Source of the DNA: Clostridiaceae bacterium
Lineage (GTDB): Bacteria > Bacillota > Clostridia > Lachnospirales > Lachnospiraceae
Reading direction: 5' to 3'
Assembly: GCA_009911305.1 (NCBI GenBank)
Contig: QXXC01000003.1
Location: 62,001 to 126,000, forward strand
Length of the DNA stretch: 64,000 bases
Position numbers and translations under genes: made by a program. The notes below the pieces were generated by a model. It ran no database searches, was not told the DNA's origin, and was given only the letters and a program-made list of their open reading frames with translations. Numbering within the stretch: position 1 is the stretch's first letter; every line of letters begins with the position of its first letter. This document shows, in pieces, positions 50,677-59,924 of this stretch.

Positions 50677-51300
50677 ATGGAACACTGGTATGTGCTTCGG
50701 ACTGCCGCGCAGAGGGAACAGGAAGCGGCCGGGCTTTTGAGCCGCGCGGTGGATCCGGCGCTGTGGGAGGAATGCAGTATTTTAAGGAAAATGAAGGTAT
50801 TTCGTTCCGGAGGCCTTCTTCATCTGGTGGATGAGGTCTTATTTCCGGGCTATCTGCTGGTGCGATCCGCGCATCCCGGGGCCCTTTCAAAGGAGCTTGA
50901 AAAGTCAGGGGATTTGCCGCAGTTTCTTTTTAAACGTGAAGGAAATTTCGGAAACACGGTGAAGGAAAGAAGGTATCGTACACGTCCGGTGTCAAAGGAT
51001 GATCAATCGTTTATGGCTGTAGAGCCGGCGGATTTGCGTTTTCTGAAGAATATCTGCGGTGAGAATCTCCGGCAGGCTATGGGAGTGACAGGAATCATCC
51101 TGGACAAAGAGAACCGGATTATCCGGGCGGAAGGCGTACTCAGCCATTATCTGGATCGGATTGTAAGGCTGAACCTCCATAAAAGGTTTGCTGTAGTGGA
51201 AGTACCGCTGTTTAACCGGCTGCAGCCCGTTCTTTTCGGAATCCGGCTGGAGCAGGATCGGCTTAGGGCAGGAGGCAGGATGGGGAGTGTGGACAAATGA
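50677..51300 (+). CDS. LoaP-type NusG paralogue, transcription antiterminator of the polysaccharide locus
   Basis: A 207-residue NusG-like protein. The NGN domain start EHWYVLRTAAQREQEAAGLL and the strand VLFPGYLLVRSAHPGAL are diagnostic. The C-terminal KOW-like part (ILDKENRIIRAEGVLSHYLDRIVRLNLHKRFAVVEVPLF, in part) is degenerate compared with NusG but LoaP-like. LoaP proteins bind an RNA hairpin in the leader and let RNA polymerase pass terminators in long biosynthetic operons. It is the first gene of the polysaccharide locus, with the promoter and inverted repeats directly upstream. Confidence 0.85.
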   Translation: MEHWYVLRTAAQREQEAAGLLSRAVDPALWEECSILRKMKVFRSGGLLHLVDEVLFPGYLLVRSAHPGALSKELEKSGDLPQFLFKREGNFGNTVKERRYRTRPVSKDDQSFMAVEPADLRFLKNICGENLRQAMGVTGIILDKENRIIRAEGVLSHYLDRIVRLNLHKRFAVVEVPLFNRLQPVLFGIRLEQDRLRAGGRMGSVDK

Positions 51301-51515
51301 TGAAGCAGGACGCTGTAAAACAGGATGCGGACAGGAAAGGTTTGGAGACTTGTGTCATCTGCCGCTGTATGACAGACATTCAGGCGGATACAGATATATC
51401 TCAGAGAAAAACATACGTTCCGACAATTGGACAGTTGTGTGATAAATGCTGTTGGGAATGGTTTCACACAAATGATATACGGACGCTGCCGGAGTTTTAT
51501 GATGAATTCGATTGA
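51297..51515 (+). CDS. Small Cys-rich protein, possible zinc-binding
   Basis: A 72-residue protein with a CVICRC then, about 26 residues on, a CDKCC block (near residues 19-24 and 48-52). Four or more Cys in CxxC spacing suggest one zinc site. The C-terminus is acidic (LPEFYDEFD). It overlaps the LoaP stop (ATGA) and ends just before the next gene, so it is translationally coupled to LoaP. I do not recognise a family; position suggests a co-factor of antitermination or a translational regulator. Confidence 0.6.
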   Translation: MMKQDAVKQDADRKGLETCVICRCMTDIQADTDISQRKTYVPTIGQLCDKCCWEWFHTNDIRTLPEFYDEFD

Positions 51516-51577
51516 ACAGGGAAGAACATACGGACAGAAATGCCTTTGCGGCATTTTGGGGAGGAAGTGGTGGAGAG

Positions 51578-53734
51578 ATGTCGAAATTGATGCATGATGT
51601 GTGTCTGCGTATGATGAAATTGCTCAATATCGTATGGATGGCAATTCCATTTGGCGTAACATGGTATATATGGTATGCACGGAAAACGGCTTCCCCATTT
51701 TACAGAAAAGGAGACTGGGCGGTCATCGGATTTTTTATCATTCTGTATTTTATTTTTGGAAGAATATATGATGCATTTCTGGTCTCCTTAAGCCGGCTGT
51801 CAGAGATGGTGTACAGCCAGTGCCTGTCCGTGCTTCTGACGGATTTTGTCATGTATGTGGTTGTGTTTTTGCTGATGAAGCATCTGCCGGATCCCATCCC
51901 GATCAGCCTTTGCTTTGCCGCCCAGTTTGCCATCTCCGTTATATGGTCTTATGCGGCTCATACATGTTATTTTTATTTTTTTAAGGCCAACAAGACGGCG
52001 ATTATATATGACGCGCGTCAGGGAATGGAGAATCTGGTAGAAGAGTACAAAATGGATATGAAGTTTGACATCAGTTCTGTCATTGATGTGAAACGTTGTC
52101 TGAACGATCTGTCGGTTCTGGATGAAATGGACACGATATTCTTAAGCGGTATCCACAGCCACAGCCGCAACAGGATTTTGAAATATTGTATTGATAAGAA
52201 GATTACGGTGTATGTGATTCCCAGGATTGGAGATGTCATCATGAGCGGCGCAAAGCCGGTTCATCTGTTTCATCTGCCAATTCTGAAAGTGGGGAGATAT
52301 GCCCCGCCTCCGGAATATTTATTTTTCAAACGCCTGTTTGACCTGGTATTCAGCCTGCTCGCGATTGTGGTATTCAGCCCTGTTATGGCGATAACGGCGG
52401 CTGCGATTAAAAAAGAGGACGGAGGGCCTGTGTTTTATAAGCAGTTAAGGCTTACAAAGGACGGAGAGGCATTTTATATCTGGAAATTCAGGAGCATGAG
52501 AACAGACGCGGAACAGGACGGGATTGCCCGGCTTTCAGCCGGGGAGAATGACAGCCGGATTACCTCCGTCGGAAAATGGATCCGAAAGCTTCGGATCGAT
52601 GAGATGCCTCAGCTTTTTCAGATCATGACAGGAAAAATGTCGATCGTGGGCCCCAGGCCGGAACGGCCGGAGATAGCCGCCTGTTATGAAGAGGAAATGC
52701 CGGAATTCCGCTTGAGGCTTCAGGCCAGGGCGGGTCTCACAGGATACGCGCAGGTTTACGGCAAATACAACACAACGCCATATGATAAATTGATGATGGA
52801 TTTAATGTATATTGCAAAGCCTGGTTTGCTGGAAGATCTGAGGATTATGCTGGCTACGATCAAGATATTATTTTTACCGGAAAGCACGGAGGGGATTGCG
52901 GAGGGAGCCGTAACGGCGGCAGAGGAAGAGAGAGCGTTGGCAGAGGGAGAGAGCGCGCCTGCATCATCAGAGAAAGAGGCGGATATCGGTTTAATCAGTG
53001 TGATTATGGCAGCCTACAATGCTGAGAAAACGATAGCGCAGGCCATCAGCTCCGTACTTTCACAGACCTATACCAATCTGGAGCTGCTTGTGATAGACGA
53101 TGGTTCCGCTGATAACACGGTTTCCATTGTCGAATCCTTTAAGGACAGCCGGATTCATCTGATCAGGAACCCGGTGAACGGCGGTGTATCAAACGCGCGC
53201 TACCGCGGGGCTGAAAAAGCAAAGGGAGAATGGATTGCGATTTTAGACAGCGATGATGCCTGGAAAGCGGATAAATTAATAAAACAGGCTGAATTACAGG
53301 TCAGAAAGAATGCGGAGCTTTTATTTACCGGTTCTGCATTTATGAATGAGGACGGCCGTTTATTGGATTGGGTGCTGCATGCGCCGGATGAAATCGGGTA
53401 CAGAAAGCTGTTAAAACAAAATCTGGTGTCCAATTCCTCCGTGCTGGTAAGGAAAGAATTATACATCACACACTATGCGGCAGGGGACGCCATGCATGAG
53501 GACTTTTCAACCTGGCTTGGGATGCTGAAAACAGGGAGAAAAGCCTATGGGTTAGATGAGCCGCTTTTAATCTACCGGCTTTCCAAACATTCCAAATCCG
53601 GCAGCAAGCTGAAAGCCGCAAGGATGAACTGGAATACATACCGGGCCGCGGGGCTTGGCACAGTCGAAAGCATGTACTATATGTGCTGGTACATGATCAG
53701 GGGATTGAAAAAATATAGAAATCTGAAGGGATGA
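51578..53734 (+). CDS. Fused polyprenyl-phosphate sugar-1-phosphate transferase and GT2 glycosyltransferase
   Basis: A 718-residue two-enzyme protein. The N-terminal half is a WcaJ/WbaP-type initiating transferase with four spans, a CoA-binding-like domain, a membrane re-entrant segment (FKRLFDLVFSLLAIVVFSP near residue 250) and the catalytic FRSMRTDA, KLRIDEMPQLFQIMTGKMS and GPRPERPE. It links the first sugar phosphate to undecaprenyl phosphate. An acidic linker (about 440-470) leads to a GT2 domain with ISVIMAAYNAEKTIAQAISS, DDGSADNT and AILDSDDAW. Fusion puts the first and second sugar additions in one protein. Start ATG 51578 is near GGAG; an in-frame TTG at 51512 is possible. Confidence 0.88.
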   Translation: MSKLMHDVCLRMMKLLNIVWMAIPFGVTWYIWYARKTASPFYRKGDWAVIGFFIILYFIFGRIYDAFLVSLSRLSEMVYSQCLSVLLTDFVMYVVVFLLMKHLPDPIPISLCFAAQFAISVIWSYAAHTCYFYFFKANKTAIIYDARQGMENLVEEYKMDMKFDISSVIDVKRCLNDLSVLDEMDTIFLSGIHSHSRNRILKYCIDKKITVYVIPRIGDVIMSGAKPVHLFHLPILKVGRYAPPPEYLFFKRLFDLVFSLLAIVVFSPVMAITAAAIKKEDGGPVFYKQLRLTKDGEAFYIWKFRSMRTDAEQDGIARLSAGENDSRITSVGKWIRKLRIDEMPQLFQIMTGKMSIVGPRPERPEIAACYEEEMPEFRLRLQARAGLTGYAQVYGKYNTTPYDKLMMDLMYIAKPGLLEDLRIMLATIKILFLPESTEGIAEGAVTAAEEERALAEGESAPASSEKEADIGLISVIMAAYNAEKTIAQAISSVLSQTYTNLELLVIDDGSADNTVSIVESFKDSRIHLIRNPVNGGVSNARYRGAEKAKGEWIAILDSDDAWKADKLIKQAELQVRKNAELLFTGSAFMNEDGRLLDWVLHAPDEIGYRKLLKQNLVSNSSVLVRKELYITHYAAGDAMHEDFSTWLGMLKTGRKAYGLDEPLLIYRLSKHSKSGSKLKAARMNWNTYRAAGLGTVESMYYMCWYMIRGLKKYRNLKG

Positions 53735-53740
53735 AAGAAA

Positions 53741-55219
53741 ATGAAGGTCTGTTTTATAAACCCTCCTTTTAAATCCGAGTATGGAAAATTTTCAAGAGAA
53801 TCCAGAAGCCCGTCGATTGGGCACAGCGGTGTTCTGTACTATCCGTTATGGCTCATTTATGCGGCGGCGCTTGCAGAGCAGGATGGATTTGAGATTGCAT
53901 TTATTGACGCTCCGGCCAAGCGTCTGAATGAAAAACAAACCATGGAGCGGGTAAAAAAAGAGGCGTCGGATACAGCGCTTTTTGTACTGGACACCAGTAC
54001 GCCGTCCATCTACAGCGATGTCGCCTTTGGCGCAAAGCTGAAAAAGCGTTACCCCCGCTCAAAAGTCATGCTGGTCGGGACGCACCCGTCCGTAATGGAT
54101 GTGGAGACGCTGGAAATGGACGAAGCGATTGATTTTGCCGCCAGGCGCGAATATGACGGCATCGTGCTGGAGACGGCGAGGGCGCTTCGGGACGGCGTTA
54201 CCGTTTCCTCTGTAAAAGGTCTTACGTACCGGAACCATGCGGACGGCGAAGAGGGTTCGGTGATCAGGCAAAATCCGGACGCGGACTATATAGAAGATTT
54301 GGATCGGATTCCGATGGCAGCCCCGTTTATCAGGAAATATCTGGATGTGAAGGATTATGTCTTTCCGGCGGCGGCGTATCCGGCGATTCAGATTTTCACA
54401 GGAAGAGGCTGCCCGGCCCACTGCAGCTTTTGTGTATATCCACAGACCCTGCATGGGCACAGATACCGCCTTCGCACACCGGAACATGTAGCGGCGGAAT
54501 TCCGGTACATTGCGGATCACTTTCCGGAAGTCCATGAGGTGGTGATTGAGGATGACACATTTACAGCGAACCGGCAGAGAGTATTGGAAATCTGCAGTTT
54601 GCTGATCCGGGCCGGACTCCATAAGCGGTTAAGGTGGCTGTGCAATGCCAGGGTGAATCTTGACCTGGAGACGATGCGCGCCATGAAAAAGGCAGGCTGC
54701 CATCTGATTATTCCGGGATTTGAAAGCTACAATGATGAGATCCTTAAGAATATGAAAAAGGGAAGCAGCCGGAAGCTGATTGATGCGTATGTATCCAATG
54801 CCAGGAAAGCAGGTCTGATGATTCACGCCTGCTATATGGTCGGGAATCAGGGGGAGACGAGGCAGACTATGGAGACCACGCTGAGAGCGGCCATGCGTTT
54901 TAAGACGGATACAGCGCAGTTCTTCCCCCTGATTCCTTATCCGGGGACAGAAGCCTATGAGTGGGCAAAGAAAAACGGTTATATAAGCGGCAGATATGAG
55001 GATTACCTGCAGGAGGACGGAACGCTGAATTGTGTGCTGAATACACCGGAATTAAGCGCAGAAGAGCTGGTCGGATTCTGCTCGTATGCGCGGAGAAAAT
55101 ATTATCTAAGGCCATGGTATCTGATGCACAGGCTCTGGAGAGGACTGCGGGATCCCGAGGATTTGAAGCGGAGCTGGAAGGCATTTTGGAGATTGAAGGA
55201 CAGTCTGCTGAAAGGATAA
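53741..55219 (+). CDS. B12-binding-domain radical SAM protein in the polysaccharide locus
   Basis: A 492-residue enzyme. A cobalamin-binding-like Rossmann domain (KVCFINPPFKSEYGKF at the start, then LYYPLWLIYAAALAEQ and VMLVGTHPSVM near 105-120) precedes a radical SAM core with CPAHCSFCVYP (Cys near residues 224, 228 and 231) and GNQGETRQTMETTL. The family includes methyltransferases and other modifying enzymes that act on sp3 carbons. In a polysaccharide locus a sugar-methylating or carbon-branching role is possible. Seven bases after the fusion gene with a modest ribosome site (GGGATG). Confidence 0.82.
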   Translation: MKVCFINPPFKSEYGKFSRESRSPSIGHSGVLYYPLWLIYAAALAEQDGFEIAFIDAPAKRLNEKQTMERVKKEASDTALFVLDTSTPSIYSDVAFGAKLKKRYPRSKVMLVGTHPSVMDVETLEMDEAIDFAARREYDGIVLETARALRDGVTVSSVKGLTYRNHADGEEGSVIRQNPDADYIEDLDRIPMAAPFIRKYLDVKDYVFPAAAYPAIQIFTGRGCPAHCSFCVYPQTLHGHRYRLRTPEHVAAEFRYIADHFPEVHEVVIEDDTFTANRQRVLEICSLLIRAGLHKRLRWLCNARVNLDLETMRAMKKAGCHLIIPGFESYNDEILKNMKKGSSRKLIDAYVSNARKAGLMIHACYMVGNQGETRQTMETTLRAAMRFKTDTAQFFPLIPYPGTEAYEWAKKNGYISGRYEDYLQEDGTLNCVLNTPELSAEELVGFCSYARRKYYLRPWYLMHRLWRGLRDPEDLKRSWKAFWRLKDSLLKG

Positions 55220-55317
55220 TTCCTACAGCGCTGGTTTTGGATCCGGTTTGTCAGCAAAAACCTTCATGCGGTGGAAGTTCATTTGCTAAAACTGCTGAAT
55301 CACAAGGAAAAGGAATC

Positions 55318-56457
55318 GTGAATGAAGAGATGAAAATCCTGTATTTTACGGAACAGTGGGTGAACGGGGGGATCTGTTCCTTTATCATGAATTTACTCCG
55401 CAATTTTGAGCTGTCAGAGGAATTCAAAATCGATATTGCAGTTGCAGAGGATCTGACGGATTTTTATGACGGCGAGCTGCGCCGCTTAGGCGTCACGAAA
55501 CGCTGCCTGGCCGGCAAAACAAGAATGAATCCTGCGCTTCGCATGCTGAAAGCACGCAGCGGGCTGGAGCAGATGCTCCGGGAGGAAGACTATCATGCCG
55601 TACACCTGCATATATGCAACAGTGTTGGGCTTTCGTATGCAGCGGCAATAAAAAGGCGTGGGGCGGGGATCGTGTTCGTTCATTCGCATAACAGCATGGT
55701 TTCTTCAAAATGGAAGCGGTATGTGAATCATATATGTAAATATGTATTCCGCAATTCGGCGGATATCCGGTATACATGCTCCGATTTGGCGGCGCAATGG
55801 ATGTTTACGGACCGGCAGATCCGTCAGGGAAAGGTTGCACTGATTAAAAACGGGATTGACATTGACCGTTTTTCGTTTGACGAGGGGGAACGGTCGAGCG
55901 TCAGGAACAGGCTGGGCATAAAGCAAGAAACGCTGATCTGCCACATCGGGCGGTATATTCCTCAGAAAAACCATGCTTTTTTACTGCAGGTTTTTAAGTG
56001 CCTGAGAGAGGGGCAGCCCGGACAGGTGAAGCTTCTTTTAATTGGGGAAGGGGCGTTGGAGAAGGAGGCGGATCGGCTTGCAGGGGAGCTTGGAATTGCT
56101 GAGGATATTTTAAAAATAAAGAATACCACAGAAGTGGCGGGCTATCTTTCCGCTTCTGATGTGTTCGTTTTACCGTCCCGCTTCGAGGGACTGCCGGTTG
56201 TTGGGATTGAGGCCCAGGCGAACGGGATTCCATGTGTGTTTGCAGATACGATTACAAGGCAGGCAAAGATTCTGGATGCGGTGGAATATATAGGCCTCGG
56301 AGCGCCTCTGTCCGAATGGGCTGAAAAAATCCGCGCATTAAACAGTAAAGCCGTGGATCGGAGGCAGGCGGCGGCGCGTATGAAAACGGGCGGGTACGAC
56401 ATCCGGGCGGCAGCGGAAAGGATTCGGAAGGACTATGAGGCTTTTATTTGTATGTGA
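55318..56457 (+). CDS. Family 4 glycosyltransferase 1
   Basis: A 379-residue GT-B enzyme. FTEQWVNGGICSFIMNLL is the N-terminal donor-side loop, IGRYIPQKNHAFLLQVF near residue 205 is the central GT4 hinge and VFVLPSRFEGLPVVGIEAQ near 285 carries the E-x7-E pattern that binds nucleotide sugar. GTG 55318 is nine bases after AAGGA; ATG 55330 is an alternative start but its spacing is long. It overlaps the next GT gene by 23 bases. Confidence 0.85.
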   Translation: MNEEMKILYFTEQWVNGGICSFIMNLLRNFELSEEFKIDIAVAEDLTDFYDGELRRLGVTKRCLAGKTRMNPALRMLKARSGLEQMLREEDYHAVHLHICNSVGLSYAAAIKRRGAGIVFVHSHNSMVSSKWKRYVNHICKYVFRNSADIRYTCSDLAAQWMFTDRQIRQGKVALIKNGIDIDRFSFDEGERSSVRNRLGIKQETLICHIGRYIPQKNHAFLLQVFKCLREGQPGQVKLLLIGEGALEKEADRLAGELGIAEDILKIKNTTEVAGYLSASDVFVLPSRFEGLPVVGIEAQANGIPCVFADTITRQAKILDAVEYIGLGAPLSEWAEKIRALNSKAVDRRQAAARMKTGGYDIRAAAERIRKDYEAFICM

Positions 56458-57478
56458 GGGATTAACAGACGGCGGAGCGGAACATTTTACGGCGACCATG
56501 GCCAATTTTTTTTGTAAAGCCGGACGGTATGAAGTGGCTTTATTAACGCCCCCCAGACAGGACAGCGAATACCCGCTGGACAGGCGTATCAGGCGTCATC
56601 CGGTTATGAGGCGCGGACGGTATCTTCTGACGGATGCCGCAGCGCTGCGGAGCATCGCGCGCGCGGAAAAGGCCTCTGTCGTGATCGGGATCGGCTTTTA
56701 TGCAAATTTGATGGTCTGCCTGGCCAATATCAGGATGGAGGCAAAGGCAGTCATAAGCGAGCGCAACGCGCCGCAGCAGGATCAACTGTCTCTGCTCAGC
56801 AGAATGCTGCGGTTTCTGTGCTACCGCAATGCGGATGCCTATGTGTTTCAGACACAGCAGGCAAAAGAATTCTATTCTCAAAAAATACAGAGCCGGGCGG
56901 TTGTGATACATAACCCGGTTGCGCCGGATCTGCCGTATCGCTCCGATGCCTGCCGGCGTGAGATTGTGGCAGTCGGGCGGCTGAATAGACAGAAGAATTA
57001 TCCGCTTCTGCTGAAAGCCTTCAGAGAGGTCAGTAAGCGGTATCCGGATTATCGCCTGAGGATTTTTGGCCAGGGGGAGCTTAAGGACTCGCTGGAAAGG
57101 AACATCGGAGCGCTGCATCTGTCCGGCAAGGTTAGCCTGGAGGGGTTTTGCCTGGATGTCCATGAGCAGATCGCAGATTCAGATATTTTTGTCATGAGCT
57201 CCGATTTTGAGGGTATGCCGAATGCGCTTTTGGAGGCCATGGCAATGGGGTTTCCGGTTATTTCCACCGACTGCCCCTCAGGCGGGCCGGGGGAAGTGAT
57301 ACGCGACGGACAGAACGGCATTCTTGTCAGCGTGGGGCGGGAAAAGGAGCTGAGAGAGGCGATCCTCTCACTGATAGGGAATCCGGATCAAAAGGCGGCG
57401 CTGGGAAAGCATGCCTGCGCGATCCGGCATACGCACAGCATAGAGCATATAGCAAGGCAGTGGGAGCAGTTGTTTTAG
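56435..57478 (+). CDS. Family 4 glycosyltransferase 2
   Basis: A 347-residue GT-B enzyme. VCEGLTDGGAEHFTATMANF at the start and VAVGRLNRQKNYPLLLKAF, then FVMSSDFEGMPNALLEAMAMG near residue 250 with the E-x7-E pattern. It starts inside the preceding GT4 gene (23-base overlap), so the two enzymes are made in fixed ratio. Cytoplasmic, adding one sugar of the repeat unit; the donor is unknown. Confidence 0.87.
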   Translation: MRLLFVCEGLTDGGAEHFTATMANFFCKAGRYEVALLTPPRQDSEYPLDRRIRRHPVMRRGRYLLTDAAALRSIARAEKASVVIGIGFYANLMVCLANIRMEAKAVISERNAPQQDQLSLLSRMLRFLCYRNADAYVFQTQQAKEFYSQKIQSRAVVIHNPVAPDLPYRSDACRREIVAVGRLNRQKNYPLLLKAFREVSKRYPDYRLRIFGQGELKDSLERNIGALHLSGKVSLEGFCLDVHEQIADSDIFVMSSDFEGMPNALLEAMAMGFPVISTDCPSGGPGEVIRDGQNGILVSVGREKELREAILSLIGNPDQKAALGKHACAIRHTHSIEHIARQWEQLF

Positions 57479-57523
57479 CTGTCAGGCGCTTTTGAATCAT
57501 TCATTTAAAGGAGAGGTGGGACG

Positions 57524-58816
57524 ATGCAGAGCGGCAGGGGGAGAATACATCTCAATATGACGCGGATCACCATTGCGCTGTATTCTTTTTATTGTATGCA
57601 GGGCGTTATGCTGGCCTTCGCGGACAGGCGGTACTCTGCGGTATTTCCGGTATGGACCAGGCTCATTACGTATTCCAGCATATGCTTCGGCTGGTTTACG
57701 GTTTTGGAGAGAAGAAAAGCAGATGACAGGAATGTGTTTCTGATGATTCTGCCAGTCACGTACTGGCTTTATCTGGCGGGGCACACATGGGGCGGTTACA
57801 GGGGGGACTGGAGCATCGCGTTCCTCGCAGTTTCAGCATTTGTGCTGTTTCCGGCGGAAATGAAGCGGGCAATTTTCAAAGGTTTTTTTCTGCTTTTGCT
57901 TGCGAATAATATAGCGGCTGTCTTTATGTGGATATGCTATATGCTGCGGATCGATATTGGATTCCGGGAAGTCGTCTATTATGGAGGCAGGGCTGCGGAG
58001 CTGGGAGAAACCTATATGAAATGGCTGATTTTTGCCATTTATAAAAATCCGGAGGAAATACGGCTTTGCGGCGTATTCAATGAGCCCGGGGGCCTGGGGA
58101 CAATCTGTGCGCTGATGCTGATTGCAACGTATCCCTGCAGCAGACGGTGGCAGAAGGCTTTATTGCTGGCTGCGGGAAGCCTGACCTGGTCGCTTGCGTT
58201 TTTCCTGCTGGTGTTTCTGTTTGCCGGTTTCTATCTGATCCGTAAAAGGCGCCGGAATGTGATCTGGATGGGGCTTTTGATCGCTATGTTTCTGGCGGCG
58301 CCTGAAATTGACTGGGGAAGTCCCGCCCTGAACCGGCTGGCCAGGAGGATAGCGGTTACTGAGCATGGGCTGGCCGGCGATAACCGGAATACAGACGTTT
58401 ACATGCGGGCCTATGAACAACTGCGGCGTTCGCCGGATATATGGCTGGGAAAGGGCGCGGGCTATATATTAACGCCGGATATGTCGGGAAACAGCAGCTT
58501 TAGAAGATATATTGTCTATTTTGGCTATATCGGCACAGCCATACTGGCAGCGGAATGGCTGATACTCTGCCTCAGAAGGACAGGTGGAAATAAGGACGCC
58601 CTGCTGCTGATCCTGCTTTTTGCAGCCTCGCTGTACCAGCGCCCGGGCGCGATTACCGAAGTATATGGCTATGTGCTGCTGTTTGGAGGCTTTGAGTATT
58701 TGAAGTACAGAGAGGAGGAGGATGGAGGTGTTAGCAGACAGGGATACAGGGAGGGAGCGTTTCAGCAGGGTGAAGGTCCTTCAATTGATCCATGGACTCA
58801 ATACAGGAGGTGCTGA
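57524..58816 (+). CDS. O-antigen polymerase (Wzy/WaaL-like) membrane protein
   Basis: A 430-residue protein with about ten hydrophobic segments and a periplasmic loop rich in polar residues, as in Wzy polymerases. LFAASLYQRPGAITEVYGYVLLF near residue 365 (quoted in part) is a typical late loop. It has no soluble catalytic domain. It presumably joins repeat units made by the GT enzymes on the outer face. Start ATG 57524 follows AAAGGAGAGG by seven bases. The last 95 bases overlap the next gene. Confidence 0.75.
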   Translation: MQSGRGRIHLNMTRITIALYSFYCMQGVMLAFADRRYSAVFPVWTRLITYSSICFGWFTVLERRKADDRNVFLMILPVTYWLYLAGHTWGGYRGDWSIAFLAVSAFVLFPAEMKRAIFKGFFLLLLANNIAAVFMWICYMLRIDIGFREVVYYGGRAAELGETYMKWLIFAIYKNPEEIRLCGVFNEPGGLGTICALMLIATYPCSRRWQKALLLAAGSLTWSLAFFLLVFLFAGFYLIRKRRRNVIWMGLLIAMFLAAPEIDWGSPALNRLARRIAVTEHGLAGDNRNTDVYMRAYEQLRRSPDIWLGKGAGYILTPDMSGNSSFRRYIVYFGYIGTAILAAEWLILCLRRTGGNKDALLLILLFAASLYQRPGAITEVYGYVLLFGGFEYLKYREEEDGGVSRQGYREGAFQQGEGPSIDPWTQYRRC

Positions 58817-59924
58817 AACGCTTGTAAAAGAGTATGCGTTAAGGCTTGATCGAGAAGCGTTTGACGTCACGGTTTTATGCTATGAGCGCTGTGATTCTCC
58901 CTATGAGGGGATGCTGAGGGATGCCGGTATTCCGGTCATTTATGTGTGCGACGATCTGGCGTTTAACGGCAGAAAATCGTGTTTCGTCAAATTGATTCAT
59001 CACTTTGCGCGGTATGTGCTGGTGAAACGATACATAAAAAAGATCAACCCGGATATTTTGCATCTGCATTTGCTGTTAAGCGGCTATGTAAGATATGCAA
59101 AGCCGGACAGAAAGACGAAGTTGTTTTATACGCAGCATTTTCAGACAGAGCGATGGAAGGCGAATCATCCGGAAGATATCCGGCATATGGCGTGGCTTTT
59201 ACAAAACTATGACACGCAGCTCATTGCCCTGACAGAACCAATGAGGCGGGAGCTGAATGCATTATTTCACAGGACAGATACGGTTATTTTAAATAATGGG
59301 ATTCCTCTGGATCAGTATGAAAGCAGAGTCAGCAAGTCCGAAATGAAACGGCGGTGCGGGATTCCGGAACAAAGCTTTGTAGTGGGCCATGTGGGGAGAT
59401 TTGACACAGTTAAAAATCATGAATTTCTGGTCCGCGTTTTTGATGAAATACAGAAGAGGGAGAGGGATGCATGGCTGCTTCTGATCGGTTCCGGGCCGCT
59501 GGAGGCATCGATCAAAAAAAGGCTGGCAGAGCTGGGGCTCCAAAACAGGGCTGTGCTATTACGCAACCGAACGGATATCTGCGATCTGCTTCATGCAATG
59601 GATGTGTTTGTCTTCCCTTCGTTTTCAGAGGGCCTGGGAATATCGGTTATTGAGGCGCAGGCGGCGTGCGTGCCGTGCCTGGTATCCACGGGAACGCCGG
59701 CTAGGGCAGGGATCTCCAATCACATTGCATATCTCCCGCTCTCAGAGCCGCCGGAAAAGTGGGCGGAACAAGCGCTGAGGGCAACAAAATCCGGGGAGCC
59801 ATGGAGCTACGATCACATAGAGGATTGGGATATCAGGACGATCATAAAAAAGCTTGAGGCGTATTATCTTGAAAAGGCCGGAAACAGAGGGGGCGGAGAT
59901 GAAAACAGAGAGCAGGACAGATAA
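58722..59924 (+). CDS. Family 4 glycosyltransferase 3
   Basis: A 400-residue GT-B enzyme. VLQLIHGLNTGGAETLVKEY is the N-terminal loop, GHVGRFDTVKNHEFLVRVF near residue 215 and VFVFPSFSEGLGISVIEAQA near 298 carry the E-x7-E pattern. ATG 58722 (just after GAGGAGG) and an in-frame GTG at 58770 (after AGGGAGGG) are both possible starts; both lie within the polymerase gene. It belongs to the same coupled operon. Confidence 0.82.
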   Translation: MEVLADRDTGRERFSRVKVLQLIHGLNTGGAETLVKEYALRLDREAFDVTVLCYERCDSPYEGMLRDAGIPVIYVCDDLAFNGRKSCFVKLIHHFARYVLVKRYIKKINPDILHLHLLLSGYVRYAKPDRKTKLFYTQHFQTERWKANHPEDIRHMAWLLQNYDTQLIALTEPMRRELNALFHRTDTVILNNGIPLDQYESRVSKSEMKRRCGIPEQSFVVGHVGRFDTVKNHEFLVRVFDEIQKRERDAWLLLIGSGPLEASIKKRLAELGLQNRAVLLRNRTDICDLLHAMDVFVFPSFSEGLGISVIEAQAACVPCLVSTGTPARAGISNHIAYLPLSEPPEKWAEQALRATKSGEPWSYDHIEDWDIRTIIKKLEAYYLEKAGNRGGGDENREQDR

